64,000 bases of DNA from Paracoccus gahaiensis (GTDB lineage: Bacteria > Pseudomonadota > Alphaproteobacteria > Rhodobacterales > Rhodobacteraceae). Below the pieces are notes generated by a model. The model was not told the DNA's origin and did no database searches. It saw only the letters and a list, made by a program, of their open reading frames with translations. Each line of letters starts with the position of its first letter. The stretch's first letter is position 1. Positions 44,072 to 52,929 of this stretch are shown here, piece after piece. Position numbers and translations under genes: made by a program. Location: the NCBI RefSeq assembly GCF_005048225.1, contig NZ_SUNI01000018.1, positions 1 to 64,000 on the forward strand, in the 5' to 3' direction.

Positions 44072-45091
44072 ATGCGCGTCACCTTTCTGCTGTTTGACGG
44101 CTTCTCGAACATGGTCCTGTCCTGTCTGCTGGAACCCCTGCGCGCGGTCCGAGATGGGGGGCGGGCGGATCTAGAGTGGCACATCCTGACCGCGGGCGAC
44201 GGGCCGGTCAGATCCTCCAGCGGGTTGATGGTGGCGCCCGACCGACGGCAGACGGGCATGATCGATCTGCTGGTCGTCGTGGCGGGTTATGGTCATCGCG
44301 CCCATGCCGAGGGTCCTGCACGGCGGCAGGTCGCGGATCTGGCGCGCCACAGCCTGCAGATCGTCGGCGCGGATACCGGACCGTGGATTCTCGCCGCCGC
44401 CGGGCTGCTCGACGATCGCGAAGCGACATTGCACTGGTCGCTTCTGCCCGAATTCGCCGAGGCGTTCCCCCGGGTCCGGGTGATGTCTGTGGGTCATGTG
44501 GCCACCGACCGGGTCTGGACCTGCGGTGGTGCTTCGGATGCGCTGGCGCTGATGCTGTCGCTGATCGGGACGCGCTTTGGTAAGGCAGACGCCTTCCTCG
44601 CCTCGGCCATGTTCCTGCGCGACGATCCGCGTCCGCAGGGCGATGTGCCAGACCGGCTAGCGGATCTGGCGCGGGCCGGTCCCGTCCGCCTGCGCAGCAT
44701 CCTCGACCATATGGTCGAGACGATCGACGAACCCGCCCCGCTGTCCCGCCTCGCCAATCTGGGGGGCATGTCACCAAGCAAGATGGACCGGCTGTTCAAG
44801 GCTGATCTGGGCATGTCGCCGGGTCAGTTCCACCGGATGCTCAGACTGGCGCGAGCGCAGGATCTGGCGCGCACCACCCAGCTGAGCCTGCACGACATCG
44901 CCCTGCGCTGCGGATATTGCGACGCTCCTGCGCTGAGCAAGGCCTTTCGCCGTCGTTTTGGTTATCCAATTGGGCAGCTGCGCAGGCGTTCCTGCGAGTA
45001 TGTGGAGCAGGTGACTGTAACCGAAGCAGAAAGGAAATCCCAAGACCCCAAGCCGGTATCCTGTAACGTCAGTTCGCTTGAAGTGTGGTAG
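44072..45091 (+). CDS. Second GlxA-family AraC regulator
   Basis: The 339-aa protein starts MRVTFLLFDGFSNMVLSCLLEPLRA, a DJ-1/PfpI-like domain whose catalytic elbow is VGADTGPWILAAAG, with no Cys. Two C-terminal HTH motifs follow (LSRLANLGGMSPSKMDRLFKADLG, IALRCGYCDAPALSKAFRRRFG). A TTG at 44057 is a possible earlier start; neither has a clear ribosome binding site. It is divergent from the carnitine cleavage operon, so it, rather than or with the GlxA gene at 40604, may control it. Confidence 0.86.
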   Translation: MRVTFLLFDGFSNMVLSCLLEPLRAVRDGGRADLEWHILTAGDGPVRSSSGLMVAPDRRQTGMIDLLVVVAGYGHRAHAEGPARRQVADLARHSLQIVGADTGPWILAAAGLLDDREATLHWSLLPEFAEAFPRVRVMSVGHVATDRVWTCGGASDALALMLSLIGTRFGKADAFLASAMFLRDDPRPQGDVPDRLADLARAGPVRLRSILDHMVETIDEPAPLSRLANLGGMSPSKMDRLFKADLGMSPGQFHRMLRLARAQDLARTTQLSLHDIALRCGYCDAPALSKAFRRRFGYPIGQLRRRSCEYVEQVTVTEAERKSQDPKPVSCNVSSLEVW

Positions 45092-45209
45092 ACGATCAGC
45101 GCCGCAGAGGCTCAAAAGTGGTCCCGTGGTCCCGTGATTGCTCTAACTCGGAAAACAGGAACGGGCAGGGACCGACCGTAGGTCTGCTTGATCCAGATAT
45201 GGGAGTTGA

Positions 45210-45241
45210 GGAATGGGCAGCTTTCGACAGCTGCCCATTCC
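45210..45241. terminator. 13-bp stem hairpin
   Basis: GGAATGGGCAGCT and AGCTGCCCATTCC form a perfect 13-bp stem with loop TTCGAC. It lies between the GlxA-type gene end (45091) and the frameshifted XRE gene end (45345), which converge, so a shared terminator is plausible. No T-run follows. Confidence 0.6.
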
Positions 45242-45344
45242 ATGGCATTCTTCCCTACTTCCCGAAGATGGCGCGTAGGGCCATTCTTGATCGTGTCGTC
45301 AGCTTCGGATCTGTGCTTCCTGAGGCATCGCGGATCTCGTCCAG

Positions 45345-45672
45345 TCAGGCACGTTCGTTGATGGTCGTCGGCGTCCCAAACACTTCCAGCACCGCGACGG
45401 ACGCTGTCTGTCCCACAGCCTGCTCCCGCGCCAAGCACATGAGGAAGCCTGGATCTGTCTCCAAGGCGCGGGCGAGGGCGGGCACACGGTCCAGTGGGAT
45501 CTTCGATGCGCCAGACTTGAACATCGAGATCAGGTTGCCGTTCACAAACCCCGCTTGATGCGCGATCTGCGTCTGCGTGCGTCTTTTTGTGCGCCAGAAG
45601 CTCGGTCTGGCGGCGTAGGAAGACGGCAGCCGGGGTGGTTTCAAAAGGGTTGGGCATGGTTGTCTCGCTCAT
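45345..45672 (-). pseudogene. XRE-family regulator with a frameshift in an A-run
   Basis: The first frame reads MSETTMPNPFETTPAAVFLR and on to LLAHKK. The HTH continues in another frame as RTQTQIAHQAGFVNGNLISM, then KIPLDRVPALARALETDPGF, ending TPTTINERA. The switch falls in a run of five A residues (coding strand CACAAAAAGACG); four would restore one reading frame of about 110 codons. It is a real inactivating indel or a homopolymer read error. The starts at 45672 and 45657 both lack a strong ribosome binding site. Confidence 0.7.
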
Positions 45673-45717
45673 AAGTTGTTGCTGATGACACGAATCTAGG
45701 GGCCTATGCGACGACAT

Positions 45718-46104
45718 GCGCTTGGGAGTTGGTGCCGTGCTGACGGGACGGCCGAAGTCCTAGACCGGCGGCACTAAGGTCATGGGGGTGCTTCGGGACC
45801 CCGGACAATTTTCTTCCATTGGCCCTCCACTCTCTAAAAACGGGCCATGCTATACAGGTAAATATATCAAGGCGGTGCACCTGCTGAAGTCCCGGTTTTT
45901 GACTGTCACGGCCTTGATAGGCGAATTGATGCCTTTATCAGTCAAAAGATTGATTTCTCCCTGGCCAATCGCGGCTTTGCCTTAAACACCTGCGTGGCAT
46001 ATGTGTGATAACCAAATTGAGGACACGGGCCACAGGACAAAGCAGTCGACCGGCCAGCGCGACTGCCTGATATTTCCCTCAACATACCAAAGCGTAAAGC
46101 CCGC
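45718..46104. other. AT-richer intergenic region before the permease gene
   Basis: No gene is seen. The region is less GC-rich than its surroundings and holds several short inverted repeats, including one at 45897-45947. It probably contains the promoter and regulatory sites of the permease gene at 46105. Confidence 0.5.
45897..45947. repeat. Nested inverted repeat upstream of the permease
   Basis: TTTTGACTG (45897-45905) and CAGTCAAAA (45939-45947) are a perfect 9-bp inverted pair. Inside them GATAGGC and GCCTTTATC form a second, imperfect pair. It could be a regulatory RNA fold or operator about 160 bp before the permease start. Confidence 0.4.
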
Positions 46105-47511
46105 ATGACCCTTTTCCAGTTCCCGCCTTCCTATTCCTGGGCAGGCCTTTTGCCTGCCGGGGTGACCGCCTTCATGGTGGCCTACGCGTATACCGGGCTT
46201 TCCTATTTTGCTGTTGCAGCTTCGGGGCTGGCAGTGGTTGCCGTCGCGATTTTCAGCTTCGGTGTCCGCGCGTCGCGGGTGGCCTTCGTGCTGATCGGCA
46301 TGGCGCTGGTCATCTGGGCCGCGCTGACCACTACGGACTGGCTCGCCGCCACTTCGACTGCAGCGCAACGTGGAGCCATGGTGATGGCGCTGTTCACGGC
46401 GCTGAGTGTGATCCGAAGCGCCGCCATGACCTCGCCGGCAATCGTTGAATGCGGGCGGTTCCTGGCCCGCCAGCGACCCGGGCTGCGCTATAGCGCTCTC
46501 ACGGTCGGCGGGCATCTGTTCGGGTTGATCCTGCTCTATGGGTCCATCTCGTTGCTCGGAACCCTGGCTACCGAAAGCACGGCGCGCGAGCCTGACCGCG
46601 AGGTGCGTCTGCAGCGCACAAGGCGCATGATGATCGCCATCCAGCGTGGCTTTGCATCCACCCTCTGCTGGTCTCCCCTGGGGTTTTCGATGATCATCAC
46701 CGTGTCGGTCGTGCCGGGGGCCAGCTGGGGGGCAGCGGCTCTGCCGGGGATCGTCAGCGCCGTGATGGTGCTGGTGATTGGCTGGGGCTTGGATGCGCTT
46801 TACAAACCGCGCAAAGCAGCGCTGGCGCCGGCGTCCGAAACCAGTCAGTGGTCAGAGCAGCTGCGCCCCTTGCTGATGCTGCTAGGCGTGGTGCTGCTGG
46901 GGGTCGCCCTGTTGCACGCCGTGACCGGGGTTGAGGTGATCGGCGCGGTCATGTCTCTGGTGCCGGTGGTCGCGGTGCTGTGGATTGCCATGCAGCAGCC
47001 GCCGAAGGGGCAGACCCGCCTCCGCCACATCAGTCATCGCTCGGTCGAGTTCGTGACGCGCGAACTGCCCTCGTATCGGGGCGAGATCGTGTTGTTGTTC
47101 ATGGCGGGCTTCATTGGCAGCCTGGGGGCTTTCCTGTTGGTGCCGCTGGTCCAGGGGCTCGGCCTTGATCTGCAAGCGGTCCCGCCGTGGGTCATCGTGG
47201 CCGCAATGGTCTGGGTCATTCCGATGACGGGCCAGTTGGGGATGAACCCCATCCTCGCAGTGTCGCTTTTGGTGCCAGTTCTGCCCTCACCCGAGACAAT
47301 GGGGATTCCACCAGCTGCCCTTGTTGTCGCCATTACCGGGGGCTGGGCACTGAGCGGCGCGACCTCCCCTTTCACGGCATCCGTGCTTCTCGCCGCTGCA
47401 TTGGGCAACGTATCTCCTCAACGGGCAGGCATCGGCTGGAACGGCGTATATGCGCTTGTCGCCGGCAGCGCGCTGACCCTCTGGGCGCTAACGCTATCAA
47501 TCATATTGTGA
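46105..47511 (+). CDS. Unidentified multi-pass inner-membrane permease-like protein
   Basis: The 468-aa protein has roughly 11-12 hydrophobic segments split by a polar loop at about 155-185 and another at about 235-255. Features are an RSAAMTSPAIVECGRFLARQRPG loop and a C-terminal block PMTGQLGMNPILAVSLLVPVLP followed by TGGWALSGATSPFTASVL. The last resembles the re-entrant loops of ion-transporter-superfamily permeases (GMN, SGATSP), but I cannot name the family. It stands 250 bp upstream of a TRAP operon in the same direction; its substrate may be related. Confidence 0.65.
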   Translation: MTLFQFPPSYSWAGLLPAGVTAFMVAYAYTGLSYFAVAASGLAVVAVAIFSFGVRASRVAFVLIGMALVIWAALTTTDWLAATSTAAQRGAMVMALFTALSVIRSAAMTSPAIVECGRFLARQRPGLRYSALTVGGHLFGLILLYGSISLLGTLATESTAREPDREVRLQRTRRMMIAIQRGFASTLCWSPLGFSMIITVSVVPGASWGAAALPGIVSAVMVLVIGWGLDALYKPRKAALAPASETSQWSEQLRPLLMLLGVVLLGVALLHAVTGVEVIGAVMSLVPVVAVLWIAMQQPPKGQTRLRHISHRSVEFVTRELPSYRGEIVLLFMAGFIGSLGAFLLVPLVQGLGLDLQAVPPWVIVAAMVWVIPMTGQLGMNPILAVSLLVPVLPSPETMGIPPAALVVAITGGWALSGATSPFTASVLLAAALGNVSPQRAGIGWNGVYALVAGSALTLWALTLSIIL

Positions 47512-47761
47512 CGGTAGAAGCTTTTAGGGCTGACCCGCTTGTCCGCCTTGTTTGAACCAGAATCCAAAAGCCAGAACAGAAATTGTATGCAGCTACACGG
47601 ACGGGCGACTCATTAGGCCCAAATGCGTTGCGAAAGAGGCGCAAAAGGGAGGTCCGCTTTGCTTTACAGAGACTTTTCTGTATGCATTATGACAAGTAGT
47701 CGGCTCGTGGAGGGGGCATTTGCTCGGGGTTCGACTGCCGGAAATCAGGGGAGGACAAACT

Positions 47762-48757
47762 ATGAAATATGCGACAGTAGCTGCACTGATGTGCGGTGCA
47801 ATGTATCTGGGCGTCAACGAAGCTGCCGCAGAGCGGGTGTTGCGGATGACCGTGCAGGTCGGCGCAAACCATCCGGTAGGCGCAAACACACATTATTTCG
47901 CCGAACAGTTGAGCGAGATTTCGGGCGGTGAGATGACCGTGCGCGTCTTTGACAGCGCCCAGCTGTTCAAAGGTCAGGAAGTGCCCCAGGCCATCTCGAG
48001 CGGCGCGATCGATCTGGGGATCGTGCTGGCGGATGAATACGCCGGCTCGATCCCCGCGGCCGGCATCTTTTCGGTCGCGTTCCTTTTCCCCGACTATGAA
48101 ATCCTGGCCAGCGCAGCCGATCGCGAGGGCGAATTCCGCCAGACCTTCGACCAATTGCTGCTTGAGGCGGGCTCGAAGGTGCTATGGTGGCAGGATTACG
48201 GCCCTGTCCAGATGTTGTCCAAGGGCGCGCCGGTCGTCTCGCCCGAGGATATGCGCGGCAAGATGGTCCGCGCAACGGGCAAGCCGACAGGCGATCTGAT
48301 CGAGGCCGCTGGCGGCTCAGCCGTGGTTGTGGGGGGCGCCGAGCAATTCGTGGCCTATCAGCGCGGCTTGGTGGATATCGGTATGAGCGGGACGACTGCC
48401 GTCAAGTCGCGTGCGCTTTACGAGGTGATGGATCACGTCACGATGACCAGCCACGGCCTTGCCGAGTTCATCGCGGTGATCAACCCCGCGCTTTGGGACA
48501 GCCTGTCCGAGCAGGAGCAGGCTTGGATGACCGAAGCCGCAGTTCGTGCAGAGGACCAGATGCGCGCCGGGACCGAGGCCGAAAATGTCGAGGCTGCCGA
48601 ATGGCTGGCCGAGAACGGACATGCGACCGTGACCGAACTGACGCCCGAGCAGATCGCCGTCTGGCAGGAGGCCACACGCCCTGCAGTCGAGCAATTTCGC
48701 GAAGAGGCGGGCGAGGCCGGTGACCGGCTTTTGACCGCGCTGGACGCCTTGCGCTGA
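47762..48757 (+). CDS. dctP: TRAP transporter periplasmic binding protein DctP
   Basis: The 331-aa protein has a short Sec leader (KYATVAALMCGAMYLGVNEAAA) and DctP-family motifs GANHPVGANTHYFAEQL, GQEVPQAISSGAIDLGIV and the ligand-binding arginine region DMRGKMVRATGKPTG, where the family arginine contacts the carboxylate. GGGGAGGA 6 nt before ATG 47762 fixes the start. It works with the downstream DctQ and DctM. The ligand is likely an organic acid used by the convergent CoA-transferase/lyase pair. Confidence 0.93.
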   Translation: MKYATVAALMCGAMYLGVNEAAAERVLRMTVQVGANHPVGANTHYFAEQLSEISGGEMTVRVFDSAQLFKGQEVPQAISSGAIDLGIVLADEYAGSIPAAGIFSVAFLFPDYEILASAADREGEFRQTFDQLLLEAGSKVLWWQDYGPVQMLSKGAPVVSPEDMRGKMVRATGKPTGDLIEAAGGSAVVVGGAEQFVAYQRGLVDIGMSGTTAVKSRALYEVMDHVTMTSHGLAEFIAVINPALWDSLSEQEQAWMTEAAVRAEDQMRAGTEAENVEAAEWLAENGHATVTELTPEQIAVWQEATRPAVEQFREEAGEAGDRLLTALDALR

Positions 48758-48767
48758 GAGAACGGGC

Positions 48768-49322
48768 ATGACCGCACCCCGTGGCGCGCTGCGCCTTGCG
48801 GACGGGCTGTCGCTGATTGCGGCACGTCTGTCCGAGCTGGGCATCGTCGCCATGACGGTGTTGCTGACCTATGAGGTGGTGGCGCGCTATGTCTTCCGCG
48901 CTCCCACGCACTGGACCTCGGATGTCGCCACCACGGTGATGATATGGCTGACGTTCCTCGCGATGGGCTATTGCCTGCGCGAGGGACACATGATCCGCAT
49001 CACCGCCGTCATCGGGCAGTTGCCCCCGACAGGCCGCAAGGCTGCGGAGGCGCTGAGCCTGATCGCCATCCTGCTGTTTTCGGTCTTCGTGCTGTGGGTG
49101 ACCAGCCGAGCGATGATGGATTCCATCGCCTTCGGGCGCCGGCAACCGTCGATGTTGCGGATGCCAACCTGGATCGCCGAGCTGCCGATCATTCTGGGCT
49201 TTGCCATTCTTGCGGTGCAGACGCTGGCCGAACTGATCCGTCTGCCGGGCCGCCCCGCACCCGAGTTTTCCAGCTCGGCCGAGCAGGAGCTGCCCCCTAC
49301 GGACATGGAGGTGCGGCGATGA
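48768..49322 (+). CDS. dctQ: TRAP transporter small membrane subunit DctQ
   Basis: This 184-aa protein has four hydrophobic segments and the DctQ signature YEVVARYVFRAPTHWTSD after the first helix. It starts 10 bp after dctP and its stop overlaps the dctM start (ATGA). The acidic C-terminal tail of about 20 residues is cytoplasmic. It links DctP and DctM in the sodium-driven importer. Confidence 0.92.
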   Translation: MTAPRGALRLADGLSLIAARLSELGIVAMTVLLTYEVVARYVFRAPTHWTSDVATTVMIWLTFLAMGYCLREGHMIRITAVIGQLPPTGRKAAEALSLIAILLFSVFVLWVTSRAMMDSIAFGRRQPSMLRMPTWIAELPIILGFAILAVQTLAELIRLPGRPAPEFSSSAEQELPPTDMEVRR

Positions 49323-50587
49323 CCCCCTTTCTGATTTTCGGCGCGCTGCTGGCACTTTTGCTGACTGGCATCCCGGTTGCGTTTACGCTCGGCATCCTTG
49401 GGGCAGGGCTGCTGGCGATCGACGGTTTGCCACTGTCGATGGTCGCCAGCACGCTGTTCGGCGGCATCAACGATTTTGTCCTGCTGGCCATTCCGTTATT
49501 TCTGCTGATGTCGAACCTGCTTCTGCGCGGCGGCATTGGGCGCGACCTGTTCGTGGCGATGCAAAGCTGGGTCGGGCACTGGCCGGGGGGCTTGGGCATC
49601 GCCGCCCTTTTGTCCTGCGGCGTCTTCTCAGCCATCTCGGGCAGTTCGATCACGACCGCTGCGACAGTCGGCACCGTTGCCATTCCCGAGATGATCAAGC
49701 GTGGGTATTCGCGCAGCTTGACACTGGGCCTGATGGCTGCAGGCGGCACGCTAGGGATCATCATCCCGCCCTCGGTCCCACTGATCATCTATGGCGCGAT
49801 CACCGAACAGAGCATCGGCCAGCTATTTCTCGCGGGAGTCGGCCCCGGCATCTTACTGATCGTGCTGTTCGGGATCTACGTGGTGATCGCCTCGGCCATC
49901 CAAGGCACGCATCAGGCGATGCCGCGAGCCACTTGGCCCGAGCGACTTCAAGCCACCCGCCGCGCCTTGCCGACGCTGCTGTTGGCGGGCACGATCCTTG
50001 GAGGGATCTATGGCGGGATCTTCACGCCGACCGAAGCCTCAGGCATCGGCGCAGCGGTCGCGCTGCTGATCCTGGCCGTCAGCGCAAGGCTGAGCCGGAC
50101 AGTCTTTCTGGGTGCGGTGCGGGACACGGTCAAGACGACGACGGTGATTTTTCTCATCGTGATTGGCGCCAAGATATTTGGGCAGGCAATCACCCTATAT
50201 CAGCTGCCTGCGCAGCTGGCTTGGCTGTTCGAGGATTACTTCAACACCGCAACTCTGGCGCTTCTGCTGATCGCAGCAATGTTGATCTTCATCGGCTTTT
50301 TCCTAGAAAGTATGTCGATGCTGCTGATCATGGTGCCGGTGCTTATGCCCACTGTCCTAGCTCTTGGAATTGATCCGATCTGGTTCGGCATCTTCTTTGT
50401 GTTGCTGATCGAGATCGCACTGATCACGCCGCCCGTCGGGTTGAACCTGTTCGTCATCCAGTCGCTCGACCGGGCGCCGCTTGGCGTGGTGGCACGGGGC
50501 GCGTTGCCCTTTGTCGCAATCATGCTGGGATCGGTCATTCTGATTGCAGTGTTTCCACAGATCGTTCTGGCGATACCGGGGCTCTAG
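49319..50587 (+). CDS. dctM: TRAP transporter large permease DctM
   Basis: The 422-aa permease starts MTPFLIFGALLALLLTGIPV at the ATGA junction with dctQ; the longer frame covers dctQ antiframe sequence and is rejected. DctM landmarks include LLAIPLFLLMSNLLLRGGIG, SGSSITTAATVGTVAIPEM and GGTLGIIIPPSVPLIIYG, with TPTEASGIGAAVALL in the second half. Length is normal. A strong hairpin follows 4 bp after its stop. Confidence 0.94.
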   Translation: MTPFLIFGALLALLLTGIPVAFTLGILGAGLLAIDGLPLSMVASTLFGGINDFVLLAIPLFLLMSNLLLRGGIGRDLFVAMQSWVGHWPGGLGIAALLSCGVFSAISGSSITTAATVGTVAIPEMIKRGYSRSLTLGLMAAGGTLGIIIPPSVPLIIYGAITEQSIGQLFLAGVGPGILLIVLFGIYVVIASAIQGTHQAMPRATWPERLQATRRALPTLLLAGTILGGIYGGIFTPTEASGIGAAVALLILAVSARLSRTVFLGAVRDTVKTTTVIFLIVIGAKIFGQAITLYQLPAQLAWLFEDYFNTATLALLLIAAMLIFIGFFLESMSMLLIMVPVLMPTVLALGIDPIWFGIFFVLLIEIALITPPVGLNLFVIQSLDRAPLGVVARGALPFVAIMLGSVILIAVFPQIVLAIPGL

Positions 50588-50591
50588 CGGC

Positions 50592-50619
50592 TGGCGCCCG
50601 GCCACTTGGCCGGGCGCCA
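50592..50619. terminator. Bidirectional hairpin between dctM and the lyase
   Basis: TGGCGCCCGGCC and GGCCGGGCGCCA form a perfect 12-bp GC stem with a 4-nt loop, in the 48-bp gap between convergent genes. It lacks a strong T-run but is the obvious boundary between the TRAP and lyase transcripts. Confidence 0.8.
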
Positions 50620-50635
50620 ATCAAAACAAGACAGG

Positions 50636-51526
50636 TCAGGCGCCGAACCAGCCCGCGCGGGCCAGCTGGCCCGTGATCTTGTCGGGAACGCGCTCGGACA
50701 GCCACTCGACCAGCACGGCCAGTCGGTCATGGTCAAGGCCCGTGACAATGCCTTCGCGCTCCAAAAGGTAGTTAACGTCCTCGGTTGCGATGTTACCGGT
50801 CGCGCGCGGGGCGAAGGGGCAACCACCAAGCCCTCCGATGGCCGCATCGATGATGCTGGCCCCCCGTTCCAACGCAGCCATCAAGTTCGCGTAGCCGGTG
50901 TTGCGGGTGTTATGCAGATGAACGCCCCATGGCGTTGCCCCGATAACGGAGCAGCAGGCCTCATGCACGCGCGCGATGTCGCGCGGTGCAGCGACACCGA
51001 TCGTGTCTGCCAGCACAATCCGGTCCGCGCCCGCCGCGAGCAGCGCCTCGGCCATATGGGCGACCCGGGACGGGGCGACCTCGCCCTCGAAAGGGCAGCC
51101 ATATGCCGTGGCGATCACCCCTGTCAGACTACGCCCGGCTTGGCCTACCATTGGCGCGATGGCGGCAAAGGCCGCGACGCTGTCATCGCTGCCCATGTTC
51201 TGGTTTCGCCGGCAAAACGTGTCCGAGGCAACGACGGCGAAGCGCAGTTCGGTCACACGGGTGACCAATGCTCGCTCGGCCCCCTTGCGGTTCAGGACCA
51301 GAGCAGCCAACTGCACCGCCGGCAGCGGAGGCAGCGCCGCCAATAGCTCTTCAGCGCCCGCCATCTGGGGCACGCGGGCCGGGTTCACCATGCTGACCGC
51401 TTCGATCTGGCGCAGTCCCGCCGCGGCCAGCTCAGTGACCATATGCGCCCGCTCCTCGACCGAGAATATGCGCGCGAGGTTTTGTAGGCCGTCGCGTGGG
51501 CCGACCTCGCAGATTGTGATACTCAT
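50636..51526 (-). CDS. HMG-CoA lyase-family aldol-type lyase
   Basis: The 296-aa TIM barrel opens with ITICEVGPRDGLQN. It has VHLHNTRNTGYANL for metal binding, and the catalytic cysteine loop GGLGGCPFAPRATGNIATEDV. The family covers HMG-CoA lyase and (R)-citramalyl-CoA lyase. The ATGA overlap with the CaiB-type CoA-transferase implies activation of a free acid to its CoA ester before cleavage, so citramalate or 3-hydroxy-3-methylglutarate are the leading substrates. No HMG-CoA pathway genes for leucine breakdown are present. Confidence 0.87.
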   Translation of the reverse strand: MSITICEVGPRDGLQNLARIFSVEERAHMVTELAAAGLRQIEAVSMVNPARVPQMAGAEELLAALPPLPAVQLAALVLNRKGAERALVTRVTELRFAVVASDTFCRRNQNMGSDDSVAAFAAIAPMVGQAGRSLTGVIATAYGCPFEGEVAPSRVAHMAEALLAAGADRIVLADTIGVAAPRDIARVHEACCSVIGATPWGVHLHNTRNTGYANLMAALERGASIIDAAIGGLGGCPFAPRATGNIATEDVNYLLEREGIVTGLDHDRLAVLVEWLSERVPDKITGQLARAGWFGA

Positions 51527-52734
51527 ATCACTCCCCGCGTCTTGAGATTAGCGATCTCGCCTTGGTCGAGACCGATCCGACTATAGATTTCGGCATTGTG
51601 GGCCCCGATTTCCTGCGGTCCCAGCCATGCAACATCGCCGGGCGTTTCGGACAGAACCGGGAAGACGCCGGGGATGCTGATGGTGCCGAAGTCGTCGTCA
51701 TGATGCTCGCGCACCATACCGCGTTCGCGGAAATGCGGGTCGTCGACGACCTGTGCGATTGAATTGATAGGACCGTAGACGACCCCGAACTCTTCCAGGC
51801 GCGCTTTCAGCTCGGGCATTTCCAGTGACGAGGACCATTCCGCGACCATCGAATCCAGCTGGTCTGCATGATCGCCCCGCGCGATATGGGTCACGAAGCG
51901 AGGATCATCCGCCAAGTGGGTTTGACCCATGGCCTGCGTCAGACGACGGAACATGGAATCCACATTGGCCGCGATGACGATATAAGTGCCATCCTTCGCC
52001 GGGTAGATGTTCGAGGGAGCGATCTTCGCGATCCCTGTCCCCGAGGGCTGACGGATCGCGCCGGCCTTCGAATATTCCGTAACCGTGCTTTCCAACATCG
52101 CAAAGCAGCTTTCCGTGATGGCCGCATCCACCACTTGGCCGCGCCCCCCGTTCCGGTCGCGGCGATAAAGCGCCATCATCATCCCCTCGAAAGCAAACAG
52201 CGCCGTCAGGGTGTCGCCAAGCGAGATGCCGTAGCGCGGCGGCGGCATGTCGGGATAGCCGTTGATGTAGCGCATCCCCGACATCGCTTCGCCTACCGAA
52301 GCGAAGCCCGGACGCTCCGCATAAGGCCCCGTCTGGCCAAAGCCTGAAACTCGCACGATCACCAGCCCGCGGTTCAGGGCATGCAACTGGGCCGGGCTCA
52401 TACCCCATTTCTCAAGTGTGCCGGGCTTGAAGTTCTCGATCAAGACATCGGCTTCAGCGATCAGCTTGCGTGCCAGATCCTGGCCTTCTTCCTTGCGCAG
52501 GTTGATTGAGACCGATTTCTTATTGCGCGCCATGATAGGCCACCATAGTGTCTTGCCTTCGTGCTGAAGTCGCCCCCAGTTGCGGATCGGGTCGCCACTG
52601 CCGGGTGCCTCGATCTTTAGGACTTCAGCCCCGAAATCGGCGCAGCGACTGCCGACAAACGGCCCGGCTAGTAGCTGCCCCATCTCCACGACCCGAAGGC
52701 CCTGCAGCGGCCCGAACGGTGTTTCACCTGACAT
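51523..52734 (-). CDS. CaiB/BaiF family (type III) CoA-transferase
   Basis: The 403-aa transferase starts after GGGAGGG. It has RVVEMGQLLAGPFVGSRCADFGAEVLKIE at the N-terminus, NKKSVSINLRKEEG, and the catalytic Asp in GISLGDTLTALFAFEGMMMAL. These enzymes move CoA from succinyl-CoA or another donor to a carboxylic acid. The overlapping lyase would cleave the product. Likely acceptors are branched hydroxy diacids such as citramalate; this is inferred from the pair. Regulated probably by the divergent GntR gene. Confidence 0.92.
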   Translation of the reverse strand: MSGETPFGPLQGLRVVEMGQLLAGPFVGSRCADFGAEVLKIEAPGSGDPIRNWGRLQHEGKTLWWPIMARNKKSVSINLRKEEGQDLARKLIAEADVLIENFKPGTLEKWGMSPAQLHALNRGLVIVRVSGFGQTGPYAERPGFASVGEAMSGMRYINGYPDMPPPRYGISLGDTLTALFAFEGMMMALYRRDRNGGRGQVVDAAITESCFAMLESTVTEYSKAGAIRQPSGTGIAKIAPSNIYPAKDGTYIVIAANVDSMFRRLTQAMGQTHLADDPRFVTHIARGDHADQLDSMVAEWSSSLEMPELKARLEEFGVVYGPINSIAQVVDDPHFRERGMVREHHDDDFGTISIPGVFPVLSETPGDVAWLGPQEIGAHNAEIYSRIGLDQGEIANLKTRGVI

Positions 52735-52762
52735 GGCGATCCCTCCCTGATGTGTCTAGGAT

Positions 52763-52795
52763 ATTTGTATTCCGGCACAGGCATAATTTGTATCC
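52763..52795. promoter_or_regulatory. Direct repeat in the CoA-transferase/GntR divergent promoter
   Basis: ATTTGTATTC (52763) and ATTTGTATCC (52786) repeat 23 bp apart, close to two helical turns, upstream of the CaiB-type gene. TTGTAT is a common FadR-type half-site. Without matching inverted halves the assignment is tentative. Confidence 0.35.
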
Positions 52796-52929
52796 ATTTT
52801 TGGCCGCTTGAAGTAAATTTTGCCGTGCCGTTTATTCGGGCCGGTGTTTCTGCACCCATTCGAGGTATTGTAATGCCACAAGCCAGATGGTGAACTGCGC
52901 CGGAACAGCAAGTGTCGGAAGGGCTTGAG

